64,000 nt of DNA, taken from Pararhizobium sp. (GTDB lineage: Bacteria > Pseudomonadota > Alphaproteobacteria > Rhizobiales > Rhizobiaceae). The position numbers and the translations under genes are program-made. The stretch lies in the NCBI GenBank assembly GCA_017794825.1, contig CP051237.1:2666001-2730000 (forward strand), read 5' to 3'. The notes beneath the pieces are model-generated. The model saw nothing but the letters and a program-made list of their open reading frames with translations. It was not told the DNA's origin and ran no database searches. This document shows positions 52,439-60,709 of this stretch, piece after piece (the first letter of the stretch is position 1; each line of letters starts with the position of its first letter).

Positions 52439-53595
52439 TCCGACAGCACGCCTGTCACGGGGCTCTCCATCGCCGACTTCATCTGATCGATGGAAGACAT
52501 TGCGCCGTATTTCTCGGCGGCGGCGTTCATGGCTTCTATCATCCCGTTGATATCGTGGCCCTTCTCGGACATTTCAGCGACGTACGCGTCAACCGCTACA
52601 TTGGTCGCGGCCTTCCACCGGGCCCGCTCGTCATCGGACAATTCGACAACCTCGATGCCTCCCGCCTCCATCTGCTGCAGGGCTTCAACGCCGAAATCGT
52701 CATAGAACAACTGCGCTTCCGCAACAGCAAGCTCCTGCATCCACCGGGCAAGAACCGGCTTCAGGGACTCGGGGAGATCAGCGTAGAACTGGCGGCTGAG
52801 GCAGTATTCCGACGAATTGTTGAGAAGTTCGATCGCCGTCTTGTACTTGCCGACATCTGCGGCGCGAAAACTGACGAGCGCTGCGTCATGAAAGACCACC
52901 CCGTCGATCACCCCGGTCTGGAAGCCGGTGAACAGCTCCCGGGAAGGTATGTTCACGGGAACAGCTCCCAAGGCGGATATTACGTCGCTTTGCAAGCCGC
53001 CGCCGATGCGAAGCTTCAGCCCGTTCAAGTCGTCGAGTGTTTCAACCGCTTCCTTGGTGAGAACGTTATAGGGCGGCGTCATCGTGACATGGGCGAGCAA
53101 GACCCCCTGGCCCTCATACTCCTCCTTCAGGTGCTGCGGGTAAACGTCATGCGCCGCGAGCGTCGCAACCGTGGAATTGTCGAACATGAACGGAATCGTG
53201 AGAGCGCTGAAAATCTCGAAGTGTCCCGGGTCCAGCGCAGTCATGCAATGCGTGAAGTCGGTGACGCCTTCTCGCACGGCGCTGAAACCTTCAGGCAAAC
53301 CGTGCAAGGTGCCGCCCCAGTAGGTTTTGACCTTCAGCTTGCCTTCGCTTTCTTCTTCCAGCCGGGCGATAGCCGGCTCCCAGACATCGCTGACAAGCTT
53401 GATGTTGGGCGAGAGAAAACTCGAAAAGCGCATCGTGATCGGCTCGCCGTCGTAATCGATTGCAAGCTTGGGCGGGAGCAGTTCGCCGCTGAGCCAGGCG
53501 CGGGCGCCTTCCGCGCCATCCTGCGCGACAGCCGCGCCGCCGAAACTGGTAAGGCCGGCGACCAAAATCGTGCCGGCGAGCATTCTGTAAGCCAT
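52435..53595 (-). CDS. dctP: TRAP transporter substrate-binding protein, DctP type
   Basis: A 386-residue periplasmic binding protein. The signal peptide covers about 1-24 (ILVAGLTSFGGAAVAQ). DctP family blocks are ITMRFSSFLSPNIKLVSDVW, TYWGGTLHGLPEGFSAVREGVTDFTH and LNGLKLRIGGGLQSDVI, where the arginine of LRIGGG is the usual carboxylate anchor. The ATG at 53595 has GGGAGG upstream; the frame is open to 53622. At 386 residues it is longer than the common 330-340. It heads dctPQM and faces a divergent TAXI-like/GntR unit. Its ligand is unknown. Confidence 0.92.
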   Translation of the reverse strand: MAYRMLAGTILVAGLTSFGGAAVAQDGAEGARAWLSGELLPPKLAIDYDGEPITMRFSSFLSPNIKLVSDVWEPAIARLEEESEGKLKVKTYWGGTLHGLPEGFSAVREGVTDFTHCMTALDPGHFEIFSALTIPFMFDNSTVATLAAHDVYPQHLKEEYEGQGVLLAHVTMTPPYNVLTKEAVETLDDLNGLKLRIGGGLQSDVISALGAVPVNIPSRELFTGFQTGVIDGVVFHDAALVSFRAADVGKYKTAIELLNNSSEYCLSRQFYADLPESLKPVLARWMQELAVAEAQLFYDDFGVEALQQMEAGGIEVVELSDDERARWKAATNVAVDAYVAEMSEKGHDINGMIEAMNAAAEKYGAMSSIDQMKSAMESPVTGVLSE

Positions 53596-53611
53596 GTAGT
53601 ATCCTCCCATA

Positions 53612-53622
53612 TTGTAGGACAA
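53612..53622 (-). promoter_or_regulatory. Candidate GntR operator near the dctP start
   Basis: TTGTAGGACAA is a TTGT-N3-ACAA dyad, the kind of half-site arrangement bound by FadR/FCD-type GntR regulators. It lies 17 bp before the dctP start codon. A -35-like TTGACA on the reverse strand lies at 53652-53647 without a well-spaced -10. A matching inverted copy lies at 53734-53743. Confidence 0.6.
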
Positions 53623-53722
53623 AAATTGCTATAAAATATCGACTACTGTCAACTGAAAATTTCGAAAAATGTATAAAAACAACGATATTTAAGCGACATT
53701 ACACGAATCATCATTTAAACAG

Positions 53723-53751
53723 TTGACAAAAAATGTCCTACAAAATTTAAC
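53723..53751 (+). promoter_or_regulatory. Promoter of the TAXI-like/gntR unit with embedded operator copy
   Basis: A consensus -35 TTGACA (53723-53728) precedes an AT-rich -10 region (about 53745-53751, not close to consensus). Between them TGTCCTACAA (53734-53743) is the exact reverse complement of 10 bp of the operator at 53612-53622. Binding there would occlude RNA polymerase. The two copies are about 120 bp apart. Confidence 0.6.
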
Positions 53752-53773
53752 TGAACCTACGGAGGATTTACCT

Positions 53774-54760
53774 ATGAGAAGACTGCCCGCGCCCAAGATT
53801 GATCGTCGTCTCGAACTGAATTTTCAGGGAGATTGGGGTCACGCCAACCTGCACCGAATTTGTGGATGGATATCCTCGGTCATGACGCCGTTGTGCGGCG
53901 ACGGCTCCCGGATCGCGACCTGGACGGGCAAGTGGGGCAGCGAGGCGCCGAGAGTGGTCGCCGATGGGTTGGTCGACATGGCGATGTCAGTGCCCGCCGC
54001 ATGGGTCGCCTCCGCGCTTACGGGACAGGGAATCTACTCGGGCAAGCCGGTGAAAGGCATAAGCGCGATCGCAACGATGCCGCAAACAGATTGGGTGCTT
54101 CTTGCGATCGACCAGTCGTTCGGCGTCCGCACCTTTGACGATCTTCGCGAGAAACGCCCGCCGCTTCGTATCGCAACGGGGCCGGATGACGGCGATCATA
54201 CTGTTGGCTACGGCGTGCAGCGGGTGATGGAAGCGGCGGGCATTGACCGCGCGACGCTCGAAAGCTGGGGCGGCTGCTACCTTGAGGAAGACCGGCCCGA
54301 CCGGGTGTTGAACCTATTGAAGGATCCCGGCGCCGACGCAGTGTTTTTCGAGGCCGTCATGACGCCGTTCTGGCGCAAGGCTGCAGAGGAACGCGCCTTT
54401 CACTATATTCCCATCGAACGCGACGTTCTGGACGCCGTCGAACGTGATTTCGGCCTCACGCGCGCGACAATGCCCGCAGGGCGGCTGCACGGCATGGACT
54501 ATCCCGTCGAAACGCTTGACTTCGCAGATTTTCTGATGATCGTTCGCGACGACATGCCGGACGATATTGCCTACATGCTTGCCTGGATAATTTGCGAAAC
54601 GCCGGAGATTCTCGAGCGCCAGTACAGCCACCTGCCGGTCGAGCACAGCCCTGTGACTTATCCGCTCGAACCCGTCAAGATGATGAAGACGTCGATCCCG
54701 CTCCATCCCGGCGCCGAGCGTTACTATCGCGAGGCCGGCTATCTTGACGGCGGCGCCTGA
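53774..54760 (+). CDS. TAXI-type solute-binding domain protein without a signal peptide
   Basis: A 328-residue protein with the fold pattern of TAXI (NMT1-like) TRAP binding proteins: ADGLVDMAMSVPAAWVASALTGQ, then KGISAIATMPQTDWVLLAID, FDDLREKRPPLRIATGP and a helix-rich C-terminal lobe (YMLAWIICETPEILERQYSH). The start MRRLPAPKIDRRLELNF has GGAGG upstream, and neither it nor the upstream frame shows a signal peptide, so it should stay in the cytoplasm. It is followed by gntR after 4 nt and is divergent from dctPQM. It may sense or act on the imported compound; the role is unknown. Confidence 0.78.
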   Translation: MRRLPAPKIDRRLELNFQGDWGHANLHRICGWISSVMTPLCGDGSRIATWTGKWGSEAPRVVADGLVDMAMSVPAAWVASALTGQGIYSGKPVKGISAIATMPQTDWVLLAIDQSFGVRTFDDLREKRPPLRIATGPDDGDHTVGYGVQRVMEAAGIDRATLESWGGCYLEEDRPDRVLNLLKDPGADAVFFEAVMTPFWRKAAEERAFHYIPIERDVLDAVERDFGLTRATMPAGRLHGMDYPVETLDFADFLMIVRDDMPDDIAYMLAWIICETPEILERQYSHLPVEHSPVTYPLEPVKMMKTSIPLHPGAERYYREAGYLDGGA

Positions 54761-54764
54761 GCCA

Positions 54765-55502
54765 ATGGACCCCACCGTCGCCGGAAACGTTGCTCGCGAG
54801 GACCCGCAAGATCTGGTCGATATCCCGGTCGCCGCACGGGACTACGCCTCGGAAGCAGAGGAACAGATGCCGCTTCCGGAGCGCCTGGCCGAGCGCATCG
54901 CCAGCGCGATCCAGTCAGGCCAGATGACTGCAGGACAGCGCGTGCGTGAACAGGATCTCAGCGCAATGTTCGGCGTCAGTCGCGGGCCGGTGCGCGAAGC
55001 ATTGCGGATCCTGGAAGGTGATGGTTTCGTCGAGATAGAGCGCCACCGCGGCGCTATCGTCTCGCGCGCTTCCGCGCACGAGACCAGCGTTGCTGTAGAA
55101 ATGCAGGTGGCCCTGTTCGGAGTGGCGGCGAGAACCGTAGCGGAAAAGGCGACTGACGAAGAAATCGGCGCGCTGGCTGCGTTGATTGAGCGACTGGCCG
55201 AGATGGAAGCCGACCCCAAGGCGACGCCGGAGCAGTTCGTCAAGACCAGCCTTCGGGCGACATGGATGCTGATTCATCTTGCGGGTTCGACCAGCCTGGC
55301 GAGATCAATCCGCGCGTTGCGGCGGCTCACAAGGCCAGACCGGTGGATCTTCGCCATGGCGACGAAGTCGAAACAGCGCAAAGCTCTCAGACAGTGGCAA
55401 AGCATTCTGGAAGCGATCGAAGGACGCAATCCCGCTCGCGCAGAGTCCCTCGCCAAGACCCGTGTCCGGCAGATACACAAGAATACGTCTTCATCCGCTT
55501 GA
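54765..55502 (+). CDS. GntR family transcriptional regulator, FCD-like
   Basis: A 245-residue regulator with an N-terminal winged helix (about residues 35-100; LAERIASAIQSGQMTAGQRV, DLSAMFGVSRGPVREALRIL) and a C-terminal helical domain of FCD shape. The FCD metal-ligand histidines are not conserved: the segment RQWQSILEAIEGRNPARAES has Gln/Trp where EH is usual, and TRVRQI replaces a terminal H-containing helix. The ATG at 54765 has only a weak Shine-Dalgarno; a TTG at 54744 is in frame. It likely represses this unit and dctPQM through the paired TTGT-N3-ACAA sites. Confidence 0.85.
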   Translation: MDPTVAGNVAREDPQDLVDIPVAARDYASEAEEQMPLPERLAERIASAIQSGQMTAGQRVREQDLSAMFGVSRGPVREALRILEGDGFVEIERHRGAIVSRASAHETSVAVEMQVALFGVAARTVAEKATDEEIGALAALIERLAEMEADPKATPEQFVKTSLRATWMLIHLAGSTSLARSIRALRRLTRPDRWIFAMATKSKQRKALRQWQSILEAIEGRNPARAESLAKTRVRQIHKNTSSSA

Positions 55503-55809
55503 CGGCTCTGCGCATGGAGGTAGTCGTTTGCTCTGATTTGGGCAGCGGGCAAGGATTATCCAGGTTTCACGCAGAATGTTGTGACTGCATGATGAATACG
55601 AAACGCCATCGCGTATGATTTTTGACGAAGAAGGCCCGCAGCAGGTTGTTCTTGCTAGATGTTCAGTCCCGGCAAATGGCTAGATCAGTTACGACGCCAT
55701 CAGTGGGAGCAGCATTGGCTTCATTTCGGGTGAGGAAAACCGAAGAGCCGTCACCACGCGTTCCCTTCACTTTGACTCGTCGCAGGTGTTAGCCCTCTTT
55801 GGCGCCGCC
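55503..55809. other. 307-bp convergent intergenic region, no gene seen
   Basis: Lies between the gntR stop and the carboxypeptidase stop. No open frame with recognisable content and no convincing terminator hairpin with a T-tract was found. Confidence 0.55.
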
Positions 55810-56694
55810 TTATGAATAGGCCTCGATCAGCGCCGTCGCTTCGGCGTCCCGCGCCTGCTTGCTGGCGCCGCCGATCACGACGACGATGAGCTTGCGGCGC
55901 CCACGGCTCGCCGTCGCCACCAGATTGAAGCCGGAAGCACGGATGTATCCGGTCTTCATGCCGTCGACACCGGGGACCGTACCAAGCAGGTTGTTGGTCG
56001 CTTCGAACGTCCGTCCTTCATAGGTGAACGTTTGTGCCCTGAAATAGGCTCCGTATTGAGGAAACCGTTGCTTTATCAACAGGGCCAGCTTCGCCATGTC
56101 GCGGGCGGTGGTGACGTTGGCGGCCCCCGGAAGGCCGCTGGCATTGACGAACCGGGTTCCGGAAAGGCCAAGGGTGCGGGCCTGCTCCGTCATGCGAACC
56201 GCGAAGGCTTCTTCCGAACCGGAGATCGCCTCGGCGACCACCACCGAGACATCATTGGCCGATTTCACCGCCAGCGCCTGAATCGACTGCTGCACGGTGA
56301 TCGTCGCGCCGGCTTTGACGCCGATGCGAACCGGTGGCTGCGACGCCGCCTCGGCCGAGACGGGCAGCCGCGTGTTGAGCGACAGCCTGCGCGCCCCGAT
56401 CTCGTCAAACAGGATATAGAGTGTCATCAGCTTGGTCAGCGACGCCGGATAACGCGGGGCGTCGGCATTGAGGGCATAGAGTTCCCGGCCTGTATTGGCA
56501 TCGACCACCAGCGCGGATTTGGCGCGAGCGACGGGCTGCTGCGGGGCATAGGCGACCGGTGTGACGGAAGGAGTCCCGAGCGGGATACCGAGCGATGAGG
56601 GAACCTCGCCGCTTCCCTGCGTCTGACAGCCGGAAACGACAATAGTCACAAGGAGAAAGGCAACTGCGGTGATCATCCGGAACGGGCGGACCAT
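55810..56694 (-). CDS. D-alanyl-D-alanine carboxypeptidase (PBP5/6-like), lipoprotein-type leader
   Basis: A 294-residue penicillin-binding carboxypeptidase trimming the terminal D-Ala of peptidoglycan stem peptides in the periplasm. Motifs are SxxK as S85-L-T-K88, SxN in AVKSANDVS and KTG in GMKTGYIRAS. The leader MITAVAFLLVTIVVSGCQTQ carries a lipobox VVSGC, so the protein may be membrane-anchored by lipid rather than by the C-terminal helix of PBP5, which is absent. The ATG at 56694 has GGAG 6 nt upstream; an in-frame ATG at 56724 does not. Confidence 0.92.
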   Translation of the reverse strand: MVRPFRMITAVAFLLVTIVVSGCQTQGSGEVPSSLGIPLGTPSVTPVAYAPQQPVARAKSALVVDANTGRELYALNADAPRYPASLTKLMTLYILFDEIGARRLSLNTRLPVSAEAASQPPVRIGVKAGATITVQQSIQALAVKSANDVSVVVAEAISGSEEAFAVRMTEQARTLGLSGTRFVNASGLPGAANVTTARDMAKLALLIKQRFPQYGAYFRAQTFTYEGRTFEATNNLLGTVPGVDGMKTGYIRASGFNLVATASRGRRKLIVVVIGGASKQARDAEATALIEAYS

Positions 56695-57095
56695 GGGCGC
56701 TCCACGCACTGTTATCGGTTGCATGATGAATTCAGATAGTATTTGGCTCGCAGTAGTATTACCAGCAAGTTACTAACGAGTTGTCTTTAAGAATTCGACC
56801 AAACGACAAATTACAATCTTCTCAAGGCCATTTCGGTAGCGCCGTCAAAGCTCTATAGGCCATCGAGTATAGTTTCAACTCTTGTCGCTGCCGAATTACG
56901 AGTATCCGTGATTTGGATTTTTGCTGTATGCGCTACGCCACCTCGCTTTATTCCAAAATCAATCTTGTGGATTCCCATCTACTCCCTCGACGCCGCGATT
57001 ACACGCCGCCGCAATTTCAGAAACGTGTAACCCGCAGGTAACCGCGGAGTCCTGAATACCGAATCGCGGGCTCTAAGAAACACGGATCAAACCGC
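56695..57095. other. About 400-bp intergenic region between carboxypeptidase and tRNA-Gly, no gene seen
   Basis: AT-richer than neighbours in its first part. It must hold the carboxypeptidase promoter, on the reverse strand. I checked near the tRNA 3' end for an integrase or a direct repeat of the tRNA tail and saw none. Confidence 0.5.
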
Positions 57096-57117
57096 AAAAA
57101 ACCCCGTCTTTCCGGGC
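57096..57117 (-). terminator. Terminator of tRNA-Gly
   Basis: On the reverse strand, CCCG-GAAAGA-CGGG forms a short GC hairpin followed by GTTTTTT. It lies about 20 nt past the CCA end of the tRNA gene. Confidence 0.75.
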
Positions 57118-57136
57118 GCTTGAAATTTCGGAAAAC

Positions 57137-57211
57137 TGGAGCGGGCGATGAGATTCGAACTCACGACCCCAACCTTGGCAAGGTTGTGCTCTACCCCTGA
57201 GCTACGCCCGC
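57137..57211 (-). tRNA. tRNA-Gly (anticodon GCC), CCA encoded
   Basis: A 75-nt cloverleaf on the reverse strand. Acceptor GCGGGCG pairs with CGCCCGC. The D arm is GCTC/GAGC with loop AGGGGTA, and the anticodon arm CAACC/GGTTG has loop TTGCCAA (anticodon GCC). The T arm has loop TTCGAAT, discriminator T and encoded CCA (57139-57137). A dyad TGGTCGC/GCGACCA lies upstream at about 57218-57247. Confidence 0.97.
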
Positions 57212-57404
57212 TCGGCGTGGTCGCGACTGCATAAATCGCTGCGACCAGGGCACGCCGCAATTTCTTGCGACCGGCGCTATATGGCGCAAGCCTTCGCCAA
57301 TTGCAACAGGAAAATGAAACATCGTCGCGCTCTGTCGGGTGGTTGCGCCCGGACGCCGCTGCGCCTATCTACACAGCCGTCAAATCCTTGAGCGGAGGTT
57401 AAAA

Positions 57405-57914
57405 ATGTCGGCGGAAGCCAAGCCGAAAACGTCGGACGACCTGTTCGCATATCTGGACAGTCTCGACATCTCCCATCGCACGCACGAACACGAGCCGGTC
57501 TTCACCGTGGCCGAGTCGCAGAACGTCAAGACCAAGCTGCCCGGCGGCGACACCAAGAACCTTTTCCTGAAAGACAAGAAGAGCCGCTACTTCCTTGTGA
57601 CGGCCCTGCAGGACGCCGAAATCGACCTGAAGACGATCCACACGCTGATTGGCGCAAAGGGTCGGGTCTCTTTCGGCAACGCGGAAAAGCTCATGGAGTA
57701 TCTCGGCGTCGTTCCCGGATCGGTGACGGCGTTTGGCGCGATCAATGATGACGAAGGTCATGTGCAGGTGGTGCTCGACAGTTCGCTGATGGAGCACGAC
57801 ATGATCAACGCGCATCCTCTCAGAAACGACGCGACCACCACGATCGCCCGCGACGACCTTGTGCGTTTCCTCGAATCGACCGGACACAGTCCGCTTATTG
57901 TCGCGGTTTCCTGA
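57405..57914 (+). CDS. YbaK/ProX-type aminoacyl-tRNA deacylase
   Basis: A 169-residue stand-alone editing-domain protein of the ProX/PrdX branch (prolyl-tRNA synthetase-associated domain). These hydrolyse mischarged Ala-tRNA(Pro) or related errors. Blocks are HRTHEHEPVFTVAESQNVKTKLPGGDTKNLFLKDKKSRYFLVTAL in pieces, with the substrate-binding KNLFLKD lysine and the GRVSFGNAEKLMEYLGVVPGSVTAFG region. GGAGG precedes the ATG. A thioredoxin-TPR gene follows after 153 bp. Confidence 0.92.
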   Translation: MSAEAKPKTSDDLFAYLDSLDISHRTHEHEPVFTVAESQNVKTKLPGGDTKNLFLKDKKSRYFLVTALQDAEIDLKTIHTLIGAKGRVSFGNAEKLMEYLGVVPGSVTAFGAINDDEGHVQVVLDSSLMEHDMINAHPLRNDATTTIARDDLVRFLESTGHSPLIVAVS

Positions 57915-58067
57915 AAAAACTTGCGAAACACGCGCATCGGGCGGCATAAGAGATCACGAGAACAACGGGCCGGACAGGCGATCGGAACATAATCGGATTT
58001 CCGTTCCCTTTCGCAATGACAATATGCACAACCGGCGACCCGGAGACACAAGACACCGGAGGACACA

Positions 58068-59051
58068 ATGCAGGATGGTGACAATCCCTATGGCGGACCG
58101 ATTGGCGGTCAGATGAGCGGAACAGTGACTTTCGACGCGGGCGGCGCCGTCCAGCAGGCGCCGGCGGGCGGCGGAGCCCTCATCAAGGATACGACCACGG
58201 CCGGTTTTCGCGACGACGTGATCGGCGAATCGGAAACCCAGCCGGTTCTCGTCGATTTCTGGGCGCCGTGGTGTGGTCCGTGCAAGCAGCTTGGTCCGAT
58301 CATCGAGAAGGTGGTTCAGAGCTTCGGCGGCGCCGTCAAGCTCGTCAAGATGAACATCGACGACCATCCGGCGATTCCCGGCCAGATGGGCATCCAGTCG
58401 ATTCCGGCGGTCGTCGCCTTCGCGGGCGGCAAGCCGGTGGACGCATTCATGGGCGCCGTGCCGGAAAGCCAGATCCGGCAGTTCATCGAAAAGCTCGTAA
58501 AGGAGCACGGCGGCGACGGAGGTCCCGATCTCGACGCGATTCTCGACCAGGGCCGGGCGGCCCTTGAAGCCGGCGACGTCAACGCCGCCGCTCAGGTCTT
58601 CGGCGCCGTGCTGCAGCAGGAGCCGGAGAACGCCAGGGCTCTCGCCGGCATGATGGAATGCCTGATCGCAGCCGGTCAGAAGGACCGGGCGAAGGCCATG
58701 CTGGCGGATCTGACGGACGAACAGAAGGACGCGCCGGAAATTGCGGCGATAGCCGCCCGCTTCAAGCTGGAAGAGGAAGTCGCAAGTCTCGGCGATCCGA
58801 CGGCGCTGCAAGCCCGTCTCGACGCCGATCCGAACGACCATCAGGCGCGTTTCGACATGGCCAAGATCCTCAATGTTCAGGGCGAGCGCGAACAGGCGGC
58901 GGATCTCCTGCTGCATATCATGAAGGCCGATCGCGAGTGGCAGGAAGACGGCGCCCGCAAGCAGTTGCTGACCTTCTTCGAGGCCTGGGGGCCGACCGAT
59001 CCGGCGACGCTCGCCGCCCGGCGCAGGCTGTCTTCACTGATGTTCTCGTGA
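58068..59051 (+). CDS. Thioredoxin-TPR protein, CnoX/YbbN-like
   Basis: A 327-residue cytoplasmic protein with an N-terminal thioredoxin fold (about 40-150) and C-terminal tetratricopeptide-like helices (about 165-325). The active site is WAPWCGPCKQLGP with C69 and C72, so unlike E. coli YbbN (SxxC) the dithiol pair is complete. TPR-like segments are ALEAGDVNAAAQVFGAVLQQ and QARFDMAKILNVQGEREQAA. GGAGG precedes the ATG. It may protect client proteins under oxidative stress, as CnoX does with GroEL; this is family inference. Confidence 0.92.
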   Translation: MQDGDNPYGGPIGGQMSGTVTFDAGGAVQQAPAGGGALIKDTTTAGFRDDVIGESETQPVLVDFWAPWCGPCKQLGPIIEKVVQSFGGAVKLVKMNIDDHPAIPGQMGIQSIPAVVAFAGGKPVDAFMGAVPESQIRQFIEKLVKEHGGDGGPDLDAILDQGRAALEAGDVNAAAQVFGAVLQQEPENARALAGMMECLIAAGQKDRAKAMLADLTDEQKDAPEIAAIAARFKLEEEVASLGDPTALQARLDADPNDHQARFDMAKILNVQGEREQAADLLLHIMKADREWQEDGARKQLLTFFEAWGPTDPATLAARRRLSSLMFS

Positions 59052-59229
59052 AGCTCGCCCCGCGCCCCTTGAGAATTGCGCGGCCAGAACCACTTGTTCT
59101 AGTGTGGTTTACGGATTTGAAGTTCCTGTAAGAGACTGCTGCTACAACGTAAGGAACGTCAAATCCACCATGCTAGCGGTCGTCCGGACAGCCCGGCGCG
59201 ACCGTCTCGAAGAAAATCCAGAGGATGTT

Positions 59230-59907
59230 TTGCGGGCAGGCAACAGACATTACCGAACGGAAAAGGATCTTCCCGACACGGTTTCGTTGTTCCCGTTGTC
59301 AGGAGCTTTGTTGCTTCCCTGCGGCCAGATGCCGCTCAATATATTCGAACCGCGATACCTTACGATGATCGACGACGCCCTGGCGAGCGATCGGCTGATT
59401 GCAATTATCCAGCCGCGTTTCGATATCGCAGGCGATGTCGATCGCATGGAGCATCCACCCTTGTGCTCCGTCGGCACCGTCGGGCGAATAACGTCTCTGA
59501 CCGAAACAGGCGACGGCCGCTACATCATGTCGTTGATCGGCGTATGCCGCTTTCGTCTGCTGGAGGAAGTGGCCGGCAAGAAGGCCTATCGGCGTGGCCG
59601 GATCGCGCCGTTTCTCGGCGATCTGGCCGATGACGCGGGAGCTGACGACGTGGATCGCAAATCTCTGCTCCACACCTTCAAATCCTATCTCGAGGCCAAC
59701 CAGCTCGAGGCCGATTGGGAAAGTGTCAAGCAGGCGAGCAATACAACGCTGGTCAACACGATGTCGATGATGGCGCCCTATGGACCTGCCGAGAAACAGG
59801 CGCTGCTCGAAGCGCCCGATCTGAAGACGCGGGCGGAAACGCTGATCGCCATGACCGAAATCGCGCTCGCCCGCAACGGCGGCGACGACGAAACCATGTT
59901 GCAATAG
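59230..59907 (+). CDS. LON substrate-binding domain protein
   Basis: A 225-residue protein consisting of the N-terminal domain of Lon protease (LonA PUA-like), without ATPase or protease domains. The family core is [34 protein letters not shown], seen in order near the N-terminus, then [30 protein letters not shown] set the start at TTG 59230, which has AGAGG 6 nt upstream and matches family N-termini. An ATG at 59170 and a GTG at 59104 are in frame. Function unknown. It is one base from the Trm112-like gene. Confidence 0.87.
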   Translation: MRAGNRHYRTEKDLPDTVSLFPLSGALLLPCGQMPLNIFEPRYLTMIDDALASDRLIAIIQPRFDIAGDVDRMEHPPLCSVGTVGRITSLTETGDGRYIMSLIGVCRFRLLEEVAGKKAYRRGRIAPFLGDLADDAGADDVDRKSLLHTFKSYLEANQLEADWESVKQASNTTLVNTMSMMAPYGPAEKQALLEAPDLKTRAETLIAMTEIALARNGGDDETMLQ

Positions 59908-59908
59908 G

Positions 59909-60121
59909 ATGGGCGAGGTGATTGACGTCGAGGACGAAGGACAGGAGATCGACCGCAAACTTCTCGATATTCTCGTATGTCCGTTGACCAAGGGCCCGCT
60001 TCGCTACGACCGCGAGGCGGCCGAACTCGTTTCCGAAAAGGCCAAACTCGCTTATCCCGTGCGTGACGGAATTCCCATCATGCTTCCCTCCGAGGCGCGT
60101 CAGCTCGAGGACGAGGGGTGA
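59909..60121 (+). CDS. Trm112-like (UPF0434) protein
   Basis: A 70-residue Trm112-family protein. Key features are [25 protein letters not shown] and [18 protein letters not shown]. Only one cysteine of the usual zinc motif remains, so metal binding is unlikely, as in many bacterial members. It may serve as a methyltransferase activating partner as in eukaryotes and archaea, though the bacterial role is unclear. It is 1 nt after the LON-domain gene and overlaps the TetR gene by 4 nt. Confidence 0.92.
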   Translation: MGEVIDVEDEGQEIDRKLLDILVCPLTKGPLRYDREAAELVSEKAKLAYPVRDGIPIMLPSEARQLEDEG

Positions 60122-60696
60122 GCAAGCGCGGCGAATTGCGGCGCAGTCAGTTGCTGGCGGCCGCGGCGAACCGCTTCTGGCGGCAGGGCTTCGGCAATAC
60201 CAGCCTTGCCGATATCGCATCGGACGCCAGCGTGCCTCTCGGCAATGTCTACTACTATTTCAAGACCAAGCAGGATATCGCCGCCGGCGTCGCCGACATA
60301 TTCGTGGCGGAAACGGAGACCATGCTTCGGGAGGTGGCCGAGGCGGAAGCAGATCCGCGCCGGCGCGTCCAGGCGCTGATCAGAAGGCTTTCCGAATCCA
60401 ATCGCAGCCGTGTCGAGCGCGGTTGCCCGATCGCGCTTGCGGCGCGGGATTTCAGTGACGGGGCGCCCGACGCGGCAAGGCGCGCAGCAAGCGCTTTCGA
60501 ATTGCTGATCGGCTTTATCGGACGGGAATTGCAACGCACCGGCGCGCGCCCGTCGATCGCGCTTGCCCGCGCGCGCGAGATCATCGTCGAATGGCAGGGC
60601 GGCATAGCGCTGGCCCATGCGCTGGCGGATCCGACGATCCTGGCGGAGGCGATGCGCCGCGCCGAACAGAAGCTGCTCCAGTCAAACTACCAGTAG
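60118..60696 (+). CDS. TetR/AcrR family transcriptional regulator
   Basis: A 192-residue TetR-family repressor. The helix-turn-helix lies at about 5-50 ([41 protein letters not shown] in pieces). The C-terminal ligand domain is of the TetR_C type found with CerR/YxaF-like members ([13 protein letters not shown]). It starts with GTG overlapping the Trm112 stop. It converges on the ABC-2 permease gene with 13 bp between stops. Its target is not evident; the exporter has its own TetR gene at the window end. Confidence 0.9.
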   Translation: MSKRGELRRSQLLAAAANRFWRQGFGNTSLADIASDASVPLGNVYYYFKTKQDIAAGVADIFVAETETMLREVAEAEADPRRRVQALIRRLSESNRSRVERGCPIALAARDFSDGAPDAARRAASAFELLIGFIGRELQRTGARPSIALARAREIIVEWQGGIALAHALADPTILAEAMRRAEQKLLQSNYQ

Positions 60697-60709
60697 ACAG
60701 GCCGCTGCG

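Noticed and set aside
57137..57211. tRNA-Gly as an integration site of a mobile element
   Set aside because: No integrase, no repeat of the tRNA 3' end nearby and no change in gene content typical of an island beside it.
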